Assembly (NCBI GenBank): GCA_963920705.1
Contig: OY987237.1
Coordinates: 3,750,601 to 3,814,600, forward strand
Direction of reading: 5' to 3'
DNA length: 64,000 nt
Source of the DNA: Odiellus spinosus
Taxonomy: Eukaryota; Arthropoda; Arachnida; Opiliones; Phalangiidae
This document shows, in pieces, positions 13,001 through 25,135 of this stretch (position 1 is the first letter of the stretch; every line of letters starts with the position of its first letter). Below the pieces are notes generated by a model, which saw only the letters and a list, made by a program, of their open reading frames with translations, made no database searches and was not told the origin of the DNA. Position numbers and translations under genes: made by a program.

Positions 13001-16000
13001 AAGATTAGGGAAAAGTCCGGGAATAAGAAAATTTACTATAAAGGTCAGGGAAAATTCCGGGAATAAGAAAATTGACTTTAAAGGTCAGGGAAAAGTCCGG
13101 GAATAAGAAAATAAACTTTTAAAAGGTCAGAGAAAAGTCGGAAAATTATAAAATATACTTTAAAGGTCAGGAATAAAAGTCTAGGAATTTGAAAATACAC
13201 TTACAAGTCGGGGAATATTTAAAAAATACAGGAAACGTCTGTTAATTAGAGCCACCATATTTGGGAAGAGTCAAAATTTACAAATTTGGGGAAAGCCAGG
13301 AAAAAGTAATAAACCTTAAGGTATAAGGGTCAATTTTGACAGCCTTTGAAGGGTGTGTGTTTCTGGATCATAATCCTAGACTGAACTATAACGCCATCAG
13401 TACCAAGAAGGTCTACCCGTCATTAAACCCTGGGAAACGGTGTAGGGGGAGAAATAGGGCTGTTCCGAGTCGGTAATTAGTATTAAGGGGTTTCGTCGTT
13501 CGAAAAGGTTGGGGTATATCCCGCTAGCGTGTGGGGTTTCTGCTCATTTTGGACAAAAGTGTTAGTTAATATGGATAGATGGCTTTCGGCTCCATAATAG
13601 CCAATTAATCATATCCGGGACATTTTCTGTTTATGGAAAGACACCCCTTTCCCTCCTGGTCCCCTATTGGCTCGTCTAATTATAACTGTTAACTCCTACT
13701 TGACATTTTAGAGAACCTACAACTTTGACTTTTAAAGGTTTGATGAAATATAAAATTAACATATTTTAAAATCAATTTTTTAAAGGGAGTGTAAAGTATC
13801 GAACAAGTTTTTTTTTAATTGATAGGATAATTTTTAATTAAGTTTATGGATATTTAATTACTCTTTAGCGATTTTTATCCTAGAAATTCAATCATAATGT
13901 AAAATTATATTTTAATAATTTATAATTGAAACCGTTCGTTGTAGTTCGTGGTAGACTTAATGAAATAATGGAATAAGTGGTCAATTAATTTAATTTCAGT
14001 TTCATTATTAAGATCAAGATAAGGCAAAAAAATCAATATAGACCAAAATATTACAAATTTAAAGCTACGTAAAATTCGGCCAATCAGGCGCGAGATATAA
14101 GTGGCGCAAAAATTTTCATCTCACGCTAATTTCAAATCTTTTTTACGAGAAAATTGTTGAATAGTTTTAAGTTAAATGTTTTATAGATTATGTTGGGTAA
14201 TAATAGGTGTAAATAGGTAAAAATAATATTTATAAATAGGTTTAAATAAGTCGAGAAGAAACGATAAAAAATCACTTGGTTTTCCTGTTCACCTTCCCTT
14301 TAAATAATATTTTTAAAATTCGATTTTTATCGCTTCTTCCCTTTAATATTTGAAGTCTCTGGCGCATTTTGCGCTTGTTTAATTTAATTGGAAACTGTTG
14401 GAAAGACGGGAGTGAAGTTTTGATATTTTGAACTCATTTAGCCTCCTTTCTCCTTTCCTCCGTTGTCGTTTCCTGTCGTTGTATTTGAGCTATAATCTTG
14501 GCGCGTGCTATTCCTAAATATGCTAATACGTTCGTTAACGCCTCGCTTAACCCTTCGCTTCCCGCTTAAATAGTTTTGTTTTCGTGACATTTAAAAATAT
14601 GTTTTGAATATAAACGGGGACCCCTTCTCCTCTCTCCTCTTCCCCTCACTCTCCTACCTCCATCAATGTTCAGTTTCGTGGTGATTAATTTTTACAAGAA
14701 TCATTTTTCGACGTAAACCGCCCTTACAATGAATTTTTAACTAAAAAATCTATAAATTTAAATTTTTCCGAATATTAAAGACTTAAAGAGGTCTACCCCC
14801 ATTTCGCCCAATTTCATTTCGCCCAATTCCCATTTCGCCCAGTTTCTTTTCGCTCAATTTCATTTCGCCCAATTCCCATTTCGCCCAATTTCTTTTCGCC
14901 CAAATCCCAATTCGCCCAACCCCATTTGGCCCAATTTCTTTTCGCCCAATTTCTTTTCGCCCAATTCCCGTTGGCCCAATTCCCATTTGGCCCAATTCCC
15001 ATTTGGCCTAATGTCTTCTCGCCCAATCTCGTTTCGCCCAATTTTGATTTGGACCAATCTCATTTTGCCCAAGTCACATTTTTCCACTTTTTCCCCCCAA
15101 CCTAACCTAACCTAACCTAACCTAAATTAAATAAAAGTCACTTTTTTGGCCTACTAAGACTTTAAATTTTAAAAGGTTTAAGCTTTAATCGTTTTAGGCG
15201 AAAAGGGAAGAGAAATTTTTGGGTTGGGCGAAATGGGAATAGATAATTCTAGGCTAACTGATAAAACGATTGGGCAAATTGGGATTGGGTGAATTGAGAA
15301 AAGGAATTTTTAGTTTGGGCAAAATGGGAAGAGATAATTTAGGGCCAAATGATAAAGCGATTGGGCAAAATAGGATTGGGCGAAATGGGAATAGATAATT
15401 TTGGGCAAAAAATGCCTTGGGCGAAATGGGAATAGATCATTTTGGGCGAAATATTTTGGGCGAAATGGGTACATACCCTTAAGGAGGAGATGGAGTAATT
15501 TTTTAATTACCTTCTTCACTGCTTTAGAGAGTTTTTTATAATCAAAATATATAATTTTATAGGTACGTCTGTCTGTCCGTGAAACGCAAAAATGTACCCA
15601 AAGTTGTAGTGTTTTTGATTTGGTATCAATAACAATATTGAATAGACCAATACTAACGTTAGACAGCTAAGCCTAACCTAATTAAGGTTTTTGTTTAATT
15701 GTGAAGACGATAAAGAATTTAAAATCGTTAAGCCTCATTATCCCAAAGCTAAGCCTAATTATTATCCCAAAGCTAAGCCTAATTATTATCCCAAAGCTAA
15801 GCCTAATTATTATCCCAAAGCTAAGCCTAATTATTATCCCAAAGCTAAGCCTAATTATTATCCCAATGCTAAGCCTAATTATTATCCCAAAGCTAAGCCT
15901 AATTATTATCCCAAAGCTAAGCCTAATTATTATCCCAAAGCTAAGCCTAATTATTATCCCAAAGCTAAGCCTAATTATTATCCCAAAGCTAAGCCTAATT

Positions 16001-19000
16001 ATTATCCCAAAGCTAAGCCTAATTATTATCCCAAAGCTAAGCCTAATTATTATCCCAAAGCTAAGCCTAATTATTATCCCAAAGCTAAGCCTAATTATTA
16101 TCCCAAAGCTAAGCCTAATTATTATCCCAAAGCTAAGCCTAATTATTATCCCAAAGCTAAGCCTAATTATTATCCCAAAGCTAAGCTTAATTATTATCCC
16201 AAAGCTAAGCCTAATTATTATCCCAAAGCTAAGCCTAATTATTATCCCAAAGCTAAGCCTAATTATTATCCCAAAGCTAAGCCTAATTATTATCCCAAAG
16301 CTAGGCCTAATTATTATCCCAAAGCTAAGCCTAATTATTATCCCAAAGCTAAGCCTAATTATTATCCCAAAGCTAAGCCTAATTATTATCCCAAAGCTAA
16401 GCCTAATTATTATCCCAAAGCTAAGCCTAATTATTATCCCAAAGCTAAGCCTAATTATTATCCCAAAGCTAAGCCTAATTATTATCCCAAAGCTAAGCCT
16501 AATTATTATCCCAAAGCTAAGCCTAATTATTATCCCAAAGCTAAGCCTAATTATTATCCCAAAACTAAGCCTAATTATTATCCCAAAACTAAGCCTAATT
16601 ATTATCCCAAAGCTAAGCCTAATTATTATCCCAAAGCTAAGCCTAATTATTATCCCAAAGCTAAGCCTAATTATTATCCCAAAGCTAAGCCTAATTATTA
16701 TCCCAAAGCTAAGCCTAATTATTATCCCAAAGCTAAGCCTAATTATTATCCCAAAGCTAAGCCTAATTATTATCCCAAAGCTAAGCCTAATTATTATCCC
16801 AAAGCTAAGCCTAATTATTATCCCAAAGCTAAGCCTAATTATTATCCCAAAGCTAAGCCTAATTATTACCCCAAAGCTAAGCCTAATTATCCCAAAGCTA
16901 AGCCTAATTATTATCCCAAACCATTATTTTAACCTTCATTACAAACTTCGTTTGTGTTTTTATTTCAAAATCAAAATTAATGAAAATTACACTTTAAATT
17001 TGTAAGCTTCGCCTTGAATGTTTCTCTAATTCAAAGGTTCACATTGAATAATATATCCATGAAATCTTATATTTTCAAAGGTAAACTTTGTTGACGTTTA
17101 GGACACTCGCGAGTTGGCCTATTTTTAATTTATGCTAATTATAATTAAAACTATAAACGTTGTCGTTTATTAAACCACACCCTCGGGCTTTGGTAACTTA
17201 TATAAACACGTATACCTTCCTTAAATTCGAGCAATTTTGCGAAATTAAATTCATATTTAATCAAATACGTATCATTAATTTAATATTCTAAAACTCTCGG
17301 AGAAACGCTGAAGTTTTCGAAAATAAATCCGCTATGTTCAGCCTTTTTAATACTTAAATAGGTTAAGCAACTTAAGCCTAACATTCTAAAATTGCTAAGT
17401 CTACTTTTAAAACATTTTAAACTGTAAAAATTACGTTTCAATTAATATCAAAACGTTACTACATTGTTTAAGCGTAAAATGAATTTCTCTTTGTATAAGC
17501 CTTTCTTTTCGAAAATTAGTTTAGACGTTTTCCAGAATTTTAGATCCTTGCTTTGCGCGAAAGCCAAGATTCCCAAAGTATTGTTTTTGAATAACGTTAG
17601 ATAGATAAGGCTAAAGCTAAGCCTAAATATTATTCCAAAGCTAAGCCTAAATATTATTCCAAAACTAAGCCTAATTATTATCCCAATGCTAAGCCTAATT
17701 ATTATCCCAATGCTAAGCCTAATTATTATCCCAATGCCAAGCCTAATTATTATCCCAATGATAAGCCTAATTATTATCCCAATGCTAAGCCTAATTATTA
17801 TCCCAATGTTAAGCCTAATTATTATCCCAAAGCTAAGCCTAATTATTATCCCAAAGCTAAGCCTAATTATTATCCCAAAGCTAAGCCTAATTATTATCCC
17901 AAAGCAAGGAGGATCAGAGAAGGAGAGGAAATGTGGGGACGGCGCGGTTCCTACTGCGTCGGCCTAAACTCCCACTCTGGGAGAACGGGGGTAGAGACGT
18001 TTCGTGGTAAAATGTTGTCGCGTGGGTAAAACGAATCCTTTATGAGACGCGCTAGCTAGCGACCACGTGACAACAGTTTACCTCGAGAATTTCCTATCCC
18101 CCTTTCCACCCGAGTGGGAGGTTGGCTCTTCTCTCTCTAACTCAACGCAGCCCCACATTTCCTCTCCTTCTCTGATCCTCCTTGCCCAAAGCTAAGCCTA
18201 ATTATTATCCCAAAGCTAAGCCTAATTATTATCCCAAAGCTAAGCCTAATTATTATCCCAAAGCTAAGCCTAATTATTATCCCAAAGCTAAGCCTAATTA
18301 TTATCCCAAAGCTAAGCCTAATTATTATCCCAAAGCTAAGCCTAATTATTATCCCAAAGCTAAGCCTAATTATTATCCCAAAGCTAAGCCTAATTATTAT
18401 CCCAAAGCTAAGAGTAAATATTATCCCAAAGCTAAGAGTAAATATTATCCCAAAGCTAAGAGTAAATATTATCCCAAAGCTAAGAGTAAATATTATCCAA
18501 AAGCTAAGCCTAATTATTATCCCAAAGCTAAGCATAATTATTATCCCAAAGCTAAGCCTAAATTCGTTGTTTTTATGAAAACCAATAAGAATTTAAGTGA
18601 AATGTCTAAAAATTGCACCTTCATCACTCTTAAGCCTAATTCGTAGATCGTACGTAACTTTTATGTAGGAGTCAAGAAGGATTAGAGAAAATATGCCTAA
18701 AATTCACGCTGCTATCGCTAAGCCTACTTTTACCAAGCTTTAACTTGAGACAGCTAAGCCTAACTCGTAAGTAGTTTTTTTTTTTTTTTTTTTTTCTCTC
18801 GCTCCCGTTTCACGTAAAGAATTAAACGATAAACCAAGGTTGAGGGGCTCGTGATAAATTTATTCTTTCGTGGTTTGTGGCTTAATGAATGGCTTAGGTA
18901 AGCGCCATAAAACGGTCCAGTATAATGTATATATGGTCCCCTTTCTCTAGCGAGGCTTCTATTAATATATGTCTACCCAAAAAAAGACCAGGTTAAGCCT

Positions 19001-22000
19001 CGGTTCCGCCGAAAGATAAATGGTTCCGACCACGCATTAGAAACAAGACAAAATGTTTTTTAGGGAAAAAACTATTTTGAGAGGTAAAACTTAGAATAAT
19101 TCCAAGATTAAATATCATAAATTGGTATTCTCATTTTTATTTCCATAAAGATCATTATGAGTATTAAAATGAAGCTTGATAGAAGTGTGGTACAGCGCCT
19201 GCGCGAAAAACGTTTCGCCCATCATAGGGGAAGAATAGGTTTATGCTAATAAGTCGGAGATAAAACCCCGCACCCGTTACTTAGTTAATAATTATGCCAA
19301 GCTAATAGATGTCATGACGTGTCCAATTTCTTCAACCGGGGATAGGCCTAATTAATTTAAAAATGGGGACAAAAGGTCACTTAAGTCGGACAAAATAGTC
19401 GATTGAAACCAGTGCATATTTTAGTGGACATTTCTGCCTTGTTTGTGCAGTTCTGAACGCCAAATAGTCAGTTCTAAATTAGTTTATGCTGACCAAAATA
19501 GGAAATTGGGAATTTCTGTTTTTGTCTAATGTTTGTGTGACAATTCAGCTTAACTATTCTATTTACTAAGCATAATCTAACCTTTTTTTCCAAGGAAGTT
19601 TTCGCCTATTTTTTAATCTTGACTTCAAGAAAGCTCCAAGCTCCCAAGTAGACATACTCCTCATGATTGTACCTTAGAGGTGGGGCTGAAGTTGTTGCTT
19701 CAGTCATTTTTTCACAACTTTCCGAGATAAGTTAGACGATCCGCCAAGTTTTGAATTTTGGTTAGCGATGAAAACATTCATAAAATATGCTCAAATTGAC
19801 ACGCCAAGAATATTTTAAAATTAAGAGGTATATTATTAATAAACGTTCAATTTGTTCTGTTTTTCAGAACAAAAAACTATCTCTGGTTTCCCTCGTATCG
19901 AGACGCAATCGAACAGCATGAGTGTCGAAAAAGGGACTACAGCCACTTTGATTTGCAAGGCCGATGGTGACCCTGAACCCACCATCATCTGGTTGAAAGA
20001 TGCCGTGCCTATTGACATACATAACCCCAGGTTCAAGACTATCAACACGTGTAAGTACACGAAACAAATAAGCTCTCTAAATTGGTATTCCGTAATAATT
20101 TGACCTTTAACCTCAGTGTTCGGGTACTTTTGTTTAAACTGTGTTCAGCTAAATCCAACCTAAGCCTATAAAAACCATTACGTTTACTTTCAAATATCTC
20201 AATTGTATTTGGTTGTGGTCTACGGTTTATTCAATTTTTTAGAAACTTTACTCTAGTTCCAACCTTAGAAAGAGGTCTAAGTTTTCGTAGAATTTTGGGA
20301 AAATAATGGGCAAAATGATTGGAATTTTGGTATTTTCCAAGGTTGAAACTTTTAGTATGTAAAAATGTAAATCATGGTTTCATTAAGGTCAGATAAAACA
20401 CGGGATACTGCACAAAGTAGGGTCAAAAGGTCACAGTAAAAGTCATGGAAATTTGAAAATTGGGGTAAAAAGATAAATATCTGTTAATCTGAAATCAAAA
20501 GGTCATAGAAAGGTCAGGCAGTTACAAAATTAGGTCAAAAGGTCAAGTAAAATTTACATCACTAAAGAATGAGATCTTGAAGTCTCATTTGGTCAGAGAA
20601 ATATTTTTAGATGGTCAGGAAATGTAAATTTTGTGCCAAAACTGTAATTGTTTGTTTTTTTGAAGAAAATCTAATATATTTTAAGAGTTTTTGGCTCGGT
20701 TTTTGGACTTAAAAAGTAATTTATGTTGGAAGATAGATAGGCAAAGTTGAGTGACCTCTTATTTATCCATCCTTTTGTGTTTATTTTATTGCTTAGAATC
20801 TTTGATCGTCGAAATAAGCGCGTCCTTGTAATCTTGATGATGATTTATCTACATTTATTGTTTCTTCCTTTTTTGTACGGTCTTTTGTCTCCGCACCCTC
20901 GACCAGAGTACACTTGGTAATATTGTAATGGAACTATGGAAGCCATTCTTGCCAAGTCACGCTATATCTCTCTTTTTAGGCTTAGCAAATTTTTTAGCTT
21001 TTCTCGTTTCCCTCGAGACCTCCTTCTCTGAGAGTGAAGAGTCTGTAAGAGTTTGCTCTACACTCTTGGGTACCCTTAAGCACCCTTAAAACGAAACTTG
21101 GGAGCTAAAAATGCTTTTGAAATCATTTTCGGATTCACCGTGCCAAATAACGTATTTGAGAATTTTCAAACAATTTTTAGACACGTACAATTTTTAAGGT
21201 TTGCTACAGTTTGAATAAAAGTGGTGGAGAAAACAGTGATATCGCGTTGAATCTGGTGGTAAACTCTGGGCTATTTTTCCACCTGATTGTGGTACAATGC
21301 GTTAGGTCTATATAATTTAGCGATGCCTTCTTTAATATCTATGATGCTTATCATTGCGTATCAATCCGCCATAGTTTTAACCCCATTACAATTTAATTTT
21401 GGATTGAAAGTTAAGTTGCTTTACATTAAGCGCAACTTGCGGCTGAATCGTGTCTTAGTAACTAAGCGTTTTTCTCTATAACGTATTATGGAAGAAGATG
21501 CTCTTGATGTTGTACACATCTGGTTAAGAAAAGCTGACAAAATGTGGGAAACTAGAGAGTATTGATTTGACACGTTACTCCTCGTAGCTTGAAAGTAGTT
21601 CCATTGAATTTCAGTGTTAAATTGCGCTCTAAGGAAAAAAAGGTTTTAATTTTCATTTTAAAAAATCGTATTTGAATTTGAATTTTGCCCCGTTTTGAAA
21701 TCGCCAAATATATTGTCGCATCTCCGCAATTTCTTCTTCGGAAATCAGAATCATTACATTCTAGAAAAAAGGTTTAAATCACGTTTAAAACCACGTTTCT
21801 CTTACATTTAAATCTAACCTTTTCTTAAATTGTAATTTAAAATATAGGAATCGTATGAAGAATAAGTAGCTGACTTTTTTTATTCCATCGCTTTAAAAGT
21901 CTTTTTAGAAAACGAGTGAAAAATGAGTTACAGAATTTTTCTCTTTTGTACAGCGTCTCTTGGGGGATGCAGGCATCCCTCCAATTTACATTTGAAAAGC

Positions 22001-25000
22001 TTTTATTTTTTGCAGACGACTTGTAGCTAAGCCTAATTTTTTTCTTCTCCTTCATTATTTTGTTCGTTACAAAACGAATGAGTTATTCGCGTCTAATCCG
22101 TGTAATTTCCTCTTTTAAAGGGAAGGTGAAGAGGAAAAAATGATTTGTTTTTATTAATTCTGCTTTTAAAAATTAGACATGTGATTTTTTATGGATTCCT
22201 TATCGTTTAAATAGGCCTAGTCCATTAGTAAAAAAAATTACAAACAAATATTAAACTATAGAAATAAATTTAAAAGCTTACCATCAAAATAGGCTTAGCT
22301 AGATTCGTGGAGATATCCTGAACTTCTCGTGCAAGAACTAGCGACCAATGACATTGATCATGGAGATCACACGTATAAGAGATCAATGTCATTGGTCAAT
22401 AATCCTTATAAGGGTAGTTCAGGTGATCTCCATGAATCCAGTTAAGCCTATTTTTCGGAATAAGTTTTAAATTTATTTCTAGCTTAATATTTGTTTGTTG
22501 ATTTCTTTAACTGTTGGATTGGACTTATTTAAACGATAAGGAATCGATAAAAATACTAGTTTTTAAGTTACATTCTCTCTTTTAACTTAAAATGAAATTA
22601 CAAAACTTTTCACAAGATTTAAAAAATTAATTACGACAGAAAAGCAACCTATTTCAGTTTAAATTTATTTCTTGCAGGGTGACCACTTTTCGTATATTTC
22701 CTATTTTTTCCTGTATTTTCACCTCCTTCCTATTTTCTCCTATAATTTACTGTCAATTCCTATAATCTCCTAAATTTCTACTCAAAATCTCTAGTTAAGG
22801 GTAAAGTTCTAAATCATACTGTCAGCTGTGGCTGTATAAGATTATTTTAGCTTAACCGTACATTTTCCAGTTAAAATAGTCTGTAACATTCCATACTATT
22901 TAAGCAATTGGATCATATTAATACCGTGTTTAAACCGGTGTCGAGAGTTGTGATGCAATAATAAACATGCTTCCTACTTTAGTTAATTATTTTCCTATAT
23001 TTTCCTATATTTCGCAAAGAAATTTCCTATATAGGATTTTCAAATTTTCAGTGGTTACCCTGTCCTTGACACGTTGCCTTCCCTTTAGGATGGTAATTAC
23101 AGCGACTCATCACCGTCTTAGTTTAAATTTGAAATTGGAACAATGGACGAAACTAGAATAGAAATTATTGGTTAAATATTTGATGATTAGGTGCATCGAT
23201 TTTCGATAGTTTACGAGTGCAATTTCTGATTATTGGGTTCGTCTTTAACGATTTTAATCTTTTAATTCTCGTTTCGAATTTGTAGCTACTTTGCAGATCA
23301 ACGACGCCCAATTGGAAGATCAGGGTCTCTACGAGTGTATGGCTGAGAACTCCAAAGGGACCGCTGTCTCCTTTAATTCAAACGTTTACGTTAAAGGTCA
23401 GATCATTTTCCTATCCTATATTATCTAGCTAGTTCCAACTAAAGATTCTGCTTTCGATAAGTCTTTATAATTTATTAAACTTTTGTACGAAAGATAGTTG
23501 ACTTCCTAGTTTAAGTACTTTTACAAAAAAGACCGCGCGAAAGCGACCTTAGCAAGAGAATCTTCTGTAGAATGGGTCTACCCCCATTTCGCCCAATTTA
23601 TTTTCGCCCAATTTCATTTCGCCCAATTCCCATTTCGCCCAGTTTCTTTTCGCACAATTTCATTTCGCCCAATTCCCATTTCGCCCAATTTCTTTTCGCC
23701 CAAATCCCATTTGGCCCAATTTCTTTTCGCCCAATTTCTTTTCGCCCAATTCCCGTTGGCCCAATTCCCGTTGGCCCAATTCCCGTTGGCCCAATTCCCA
23801 TTTGGCCCAATTCCCATTTGGCCTAATGTCTTCTCGCCCAATCTCGTTTCGCCCAATTGTGATTTGGACCAATCTCATTTGGCCCAATTCCCATTTGGCC
23901 TAATGTCTTCTCGCCCAATCTCGTTTCGCCCAATTGTGATTTGGACCAATCTCATTTTGCCCAAGTCACATTTTTCCACTTTTTTCCCCCCAACCTAACC
24001 TAACCTAACCTAACCTAAATTAAATAAAAGTCACTTTTTTGGCCTACTAAGACTTTAAATTTTAAAAGATTTAAGCTTTAATCGTTTTAGGCGAAAAGGG
24101 AAGAGAAATTTTTGGGTTGGGCGAAATGGGAATAGATAATTCTAGGCTAACTGATAAAACGATTGGGCAAATTGGGATTGGGCGAATTGAGAAAAGGAAT
24201 TTTTAGTTTGGGCAAAATGGGAAGAGATAATTTAGGGCCAAATGATAAAGCGATTGGGCAAAGTAGGATTGGGCGAAATGTGAATAGATAATTTTGGGCA
24301 AAAAATGCCTTGGGCGAAATGGGAATAGATCATTTTGGGCGAAATATTTTGGGCGAAATGGGTACATACCGAATCGGTCATAGCCACGCGAACATACTGA
24401 TGACGTAGTAGTCCGAGGAATTAATTTTTTTTTAAATTTCTAAAATGGAGATTATATAATATGCAATTTTTGTAGCAGTATAATGTTTTCTAAGACAAAT
24501 ATAAAGGTAGAACTAGATTAATATATTCAAACTTATCATTAATTTATTGCCATTTATTATTTATAAACTTAATTAAATTTAATTCACATTAGTAGAATCG
24601 TGTTAAATAATTCACACAATGTAGTCAATGATTTTTATACCTTACGATGTACGCGACGCTTTTTAGATTCTAAAAGCGAAAAAAATCGATAATCAAAACC
24701 AATGAAAGACATTCCTTTGGAGTGTTTCTCTCACCTCTTTTTTATCTCGGAAGAAATCGCTGGCTACAATAATGAATATGACAGCTCTGAAAATTATTAG
24801 AGATAATCCATTTATGATACAAGTTTTTAAAATTAATTTTCATTTCCAATTTTCTTTAATAGTTCGAAGAGTTCCGCCGTATTTCTCCATAGAACCTGAA
24901 CCGCTGTACGAAGTGGTTCCTGGGAGTAATTTAAATATCACGTGCGTAGGGGCCGGTTCACCATTACCTTTCATCAAATGGCACAAGGGTTCTCAAGATT

Positions 25001-25135
25001 TCACTAAAGAAGACCCTCCACCTGTCGGAAAAAGTATTCTTCGCTTGGAAAATATTCGCGAAAGTGGAAACTATACTTGCGTCGCTTCTTCTAACGTTGG
25101 AAGAGCCGAAGCGACCGCTCAGGTCATAGTTCAAG
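1052..25135 (+). CDS. Lar: LAR exons 1-4: three Ig-like domains
   Basis: Ig1 is one exon (1052-1330), Ig2 is split over 19868-20050 and 23286-23396, and Ig3 is one exon (24863-25135). Each has the two disulfide cysteines: VFTC/TYEC in Ig1, LIC/LYEC in Ig2 and NITC/NYTC in Ig3. Ig1 has a basic stretch, EWRKNGKRV, at the place of the lysine loop that binds heparan sulfate in vertebrate family members. All borders are phase 1, as expected for shuffled extracellular modules. No mini-exons like the alternatively spliced vertebrate meA and meB were seen, but very short exons could be missed in the long introns. Confidence 0.94.

Noticed and set aside
15098..15125. Telomere or chromosome end
   Set aside because: Only about five TTAGG units, inside an interspersed element and flanked by gene sequence on both sides.
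15735..16925. CRISPR-like regular repeats
   Set aside because: There are no unique spacers between units, the context is a eukaryotic intron and no cas genes are present. These are minisatellites.
15701..17005. Open frames of 400+ codons over the 24-bp array
   Set aside because: They exist in several frames at once, end with the array and lie in an intron between in-phase LAR exons.
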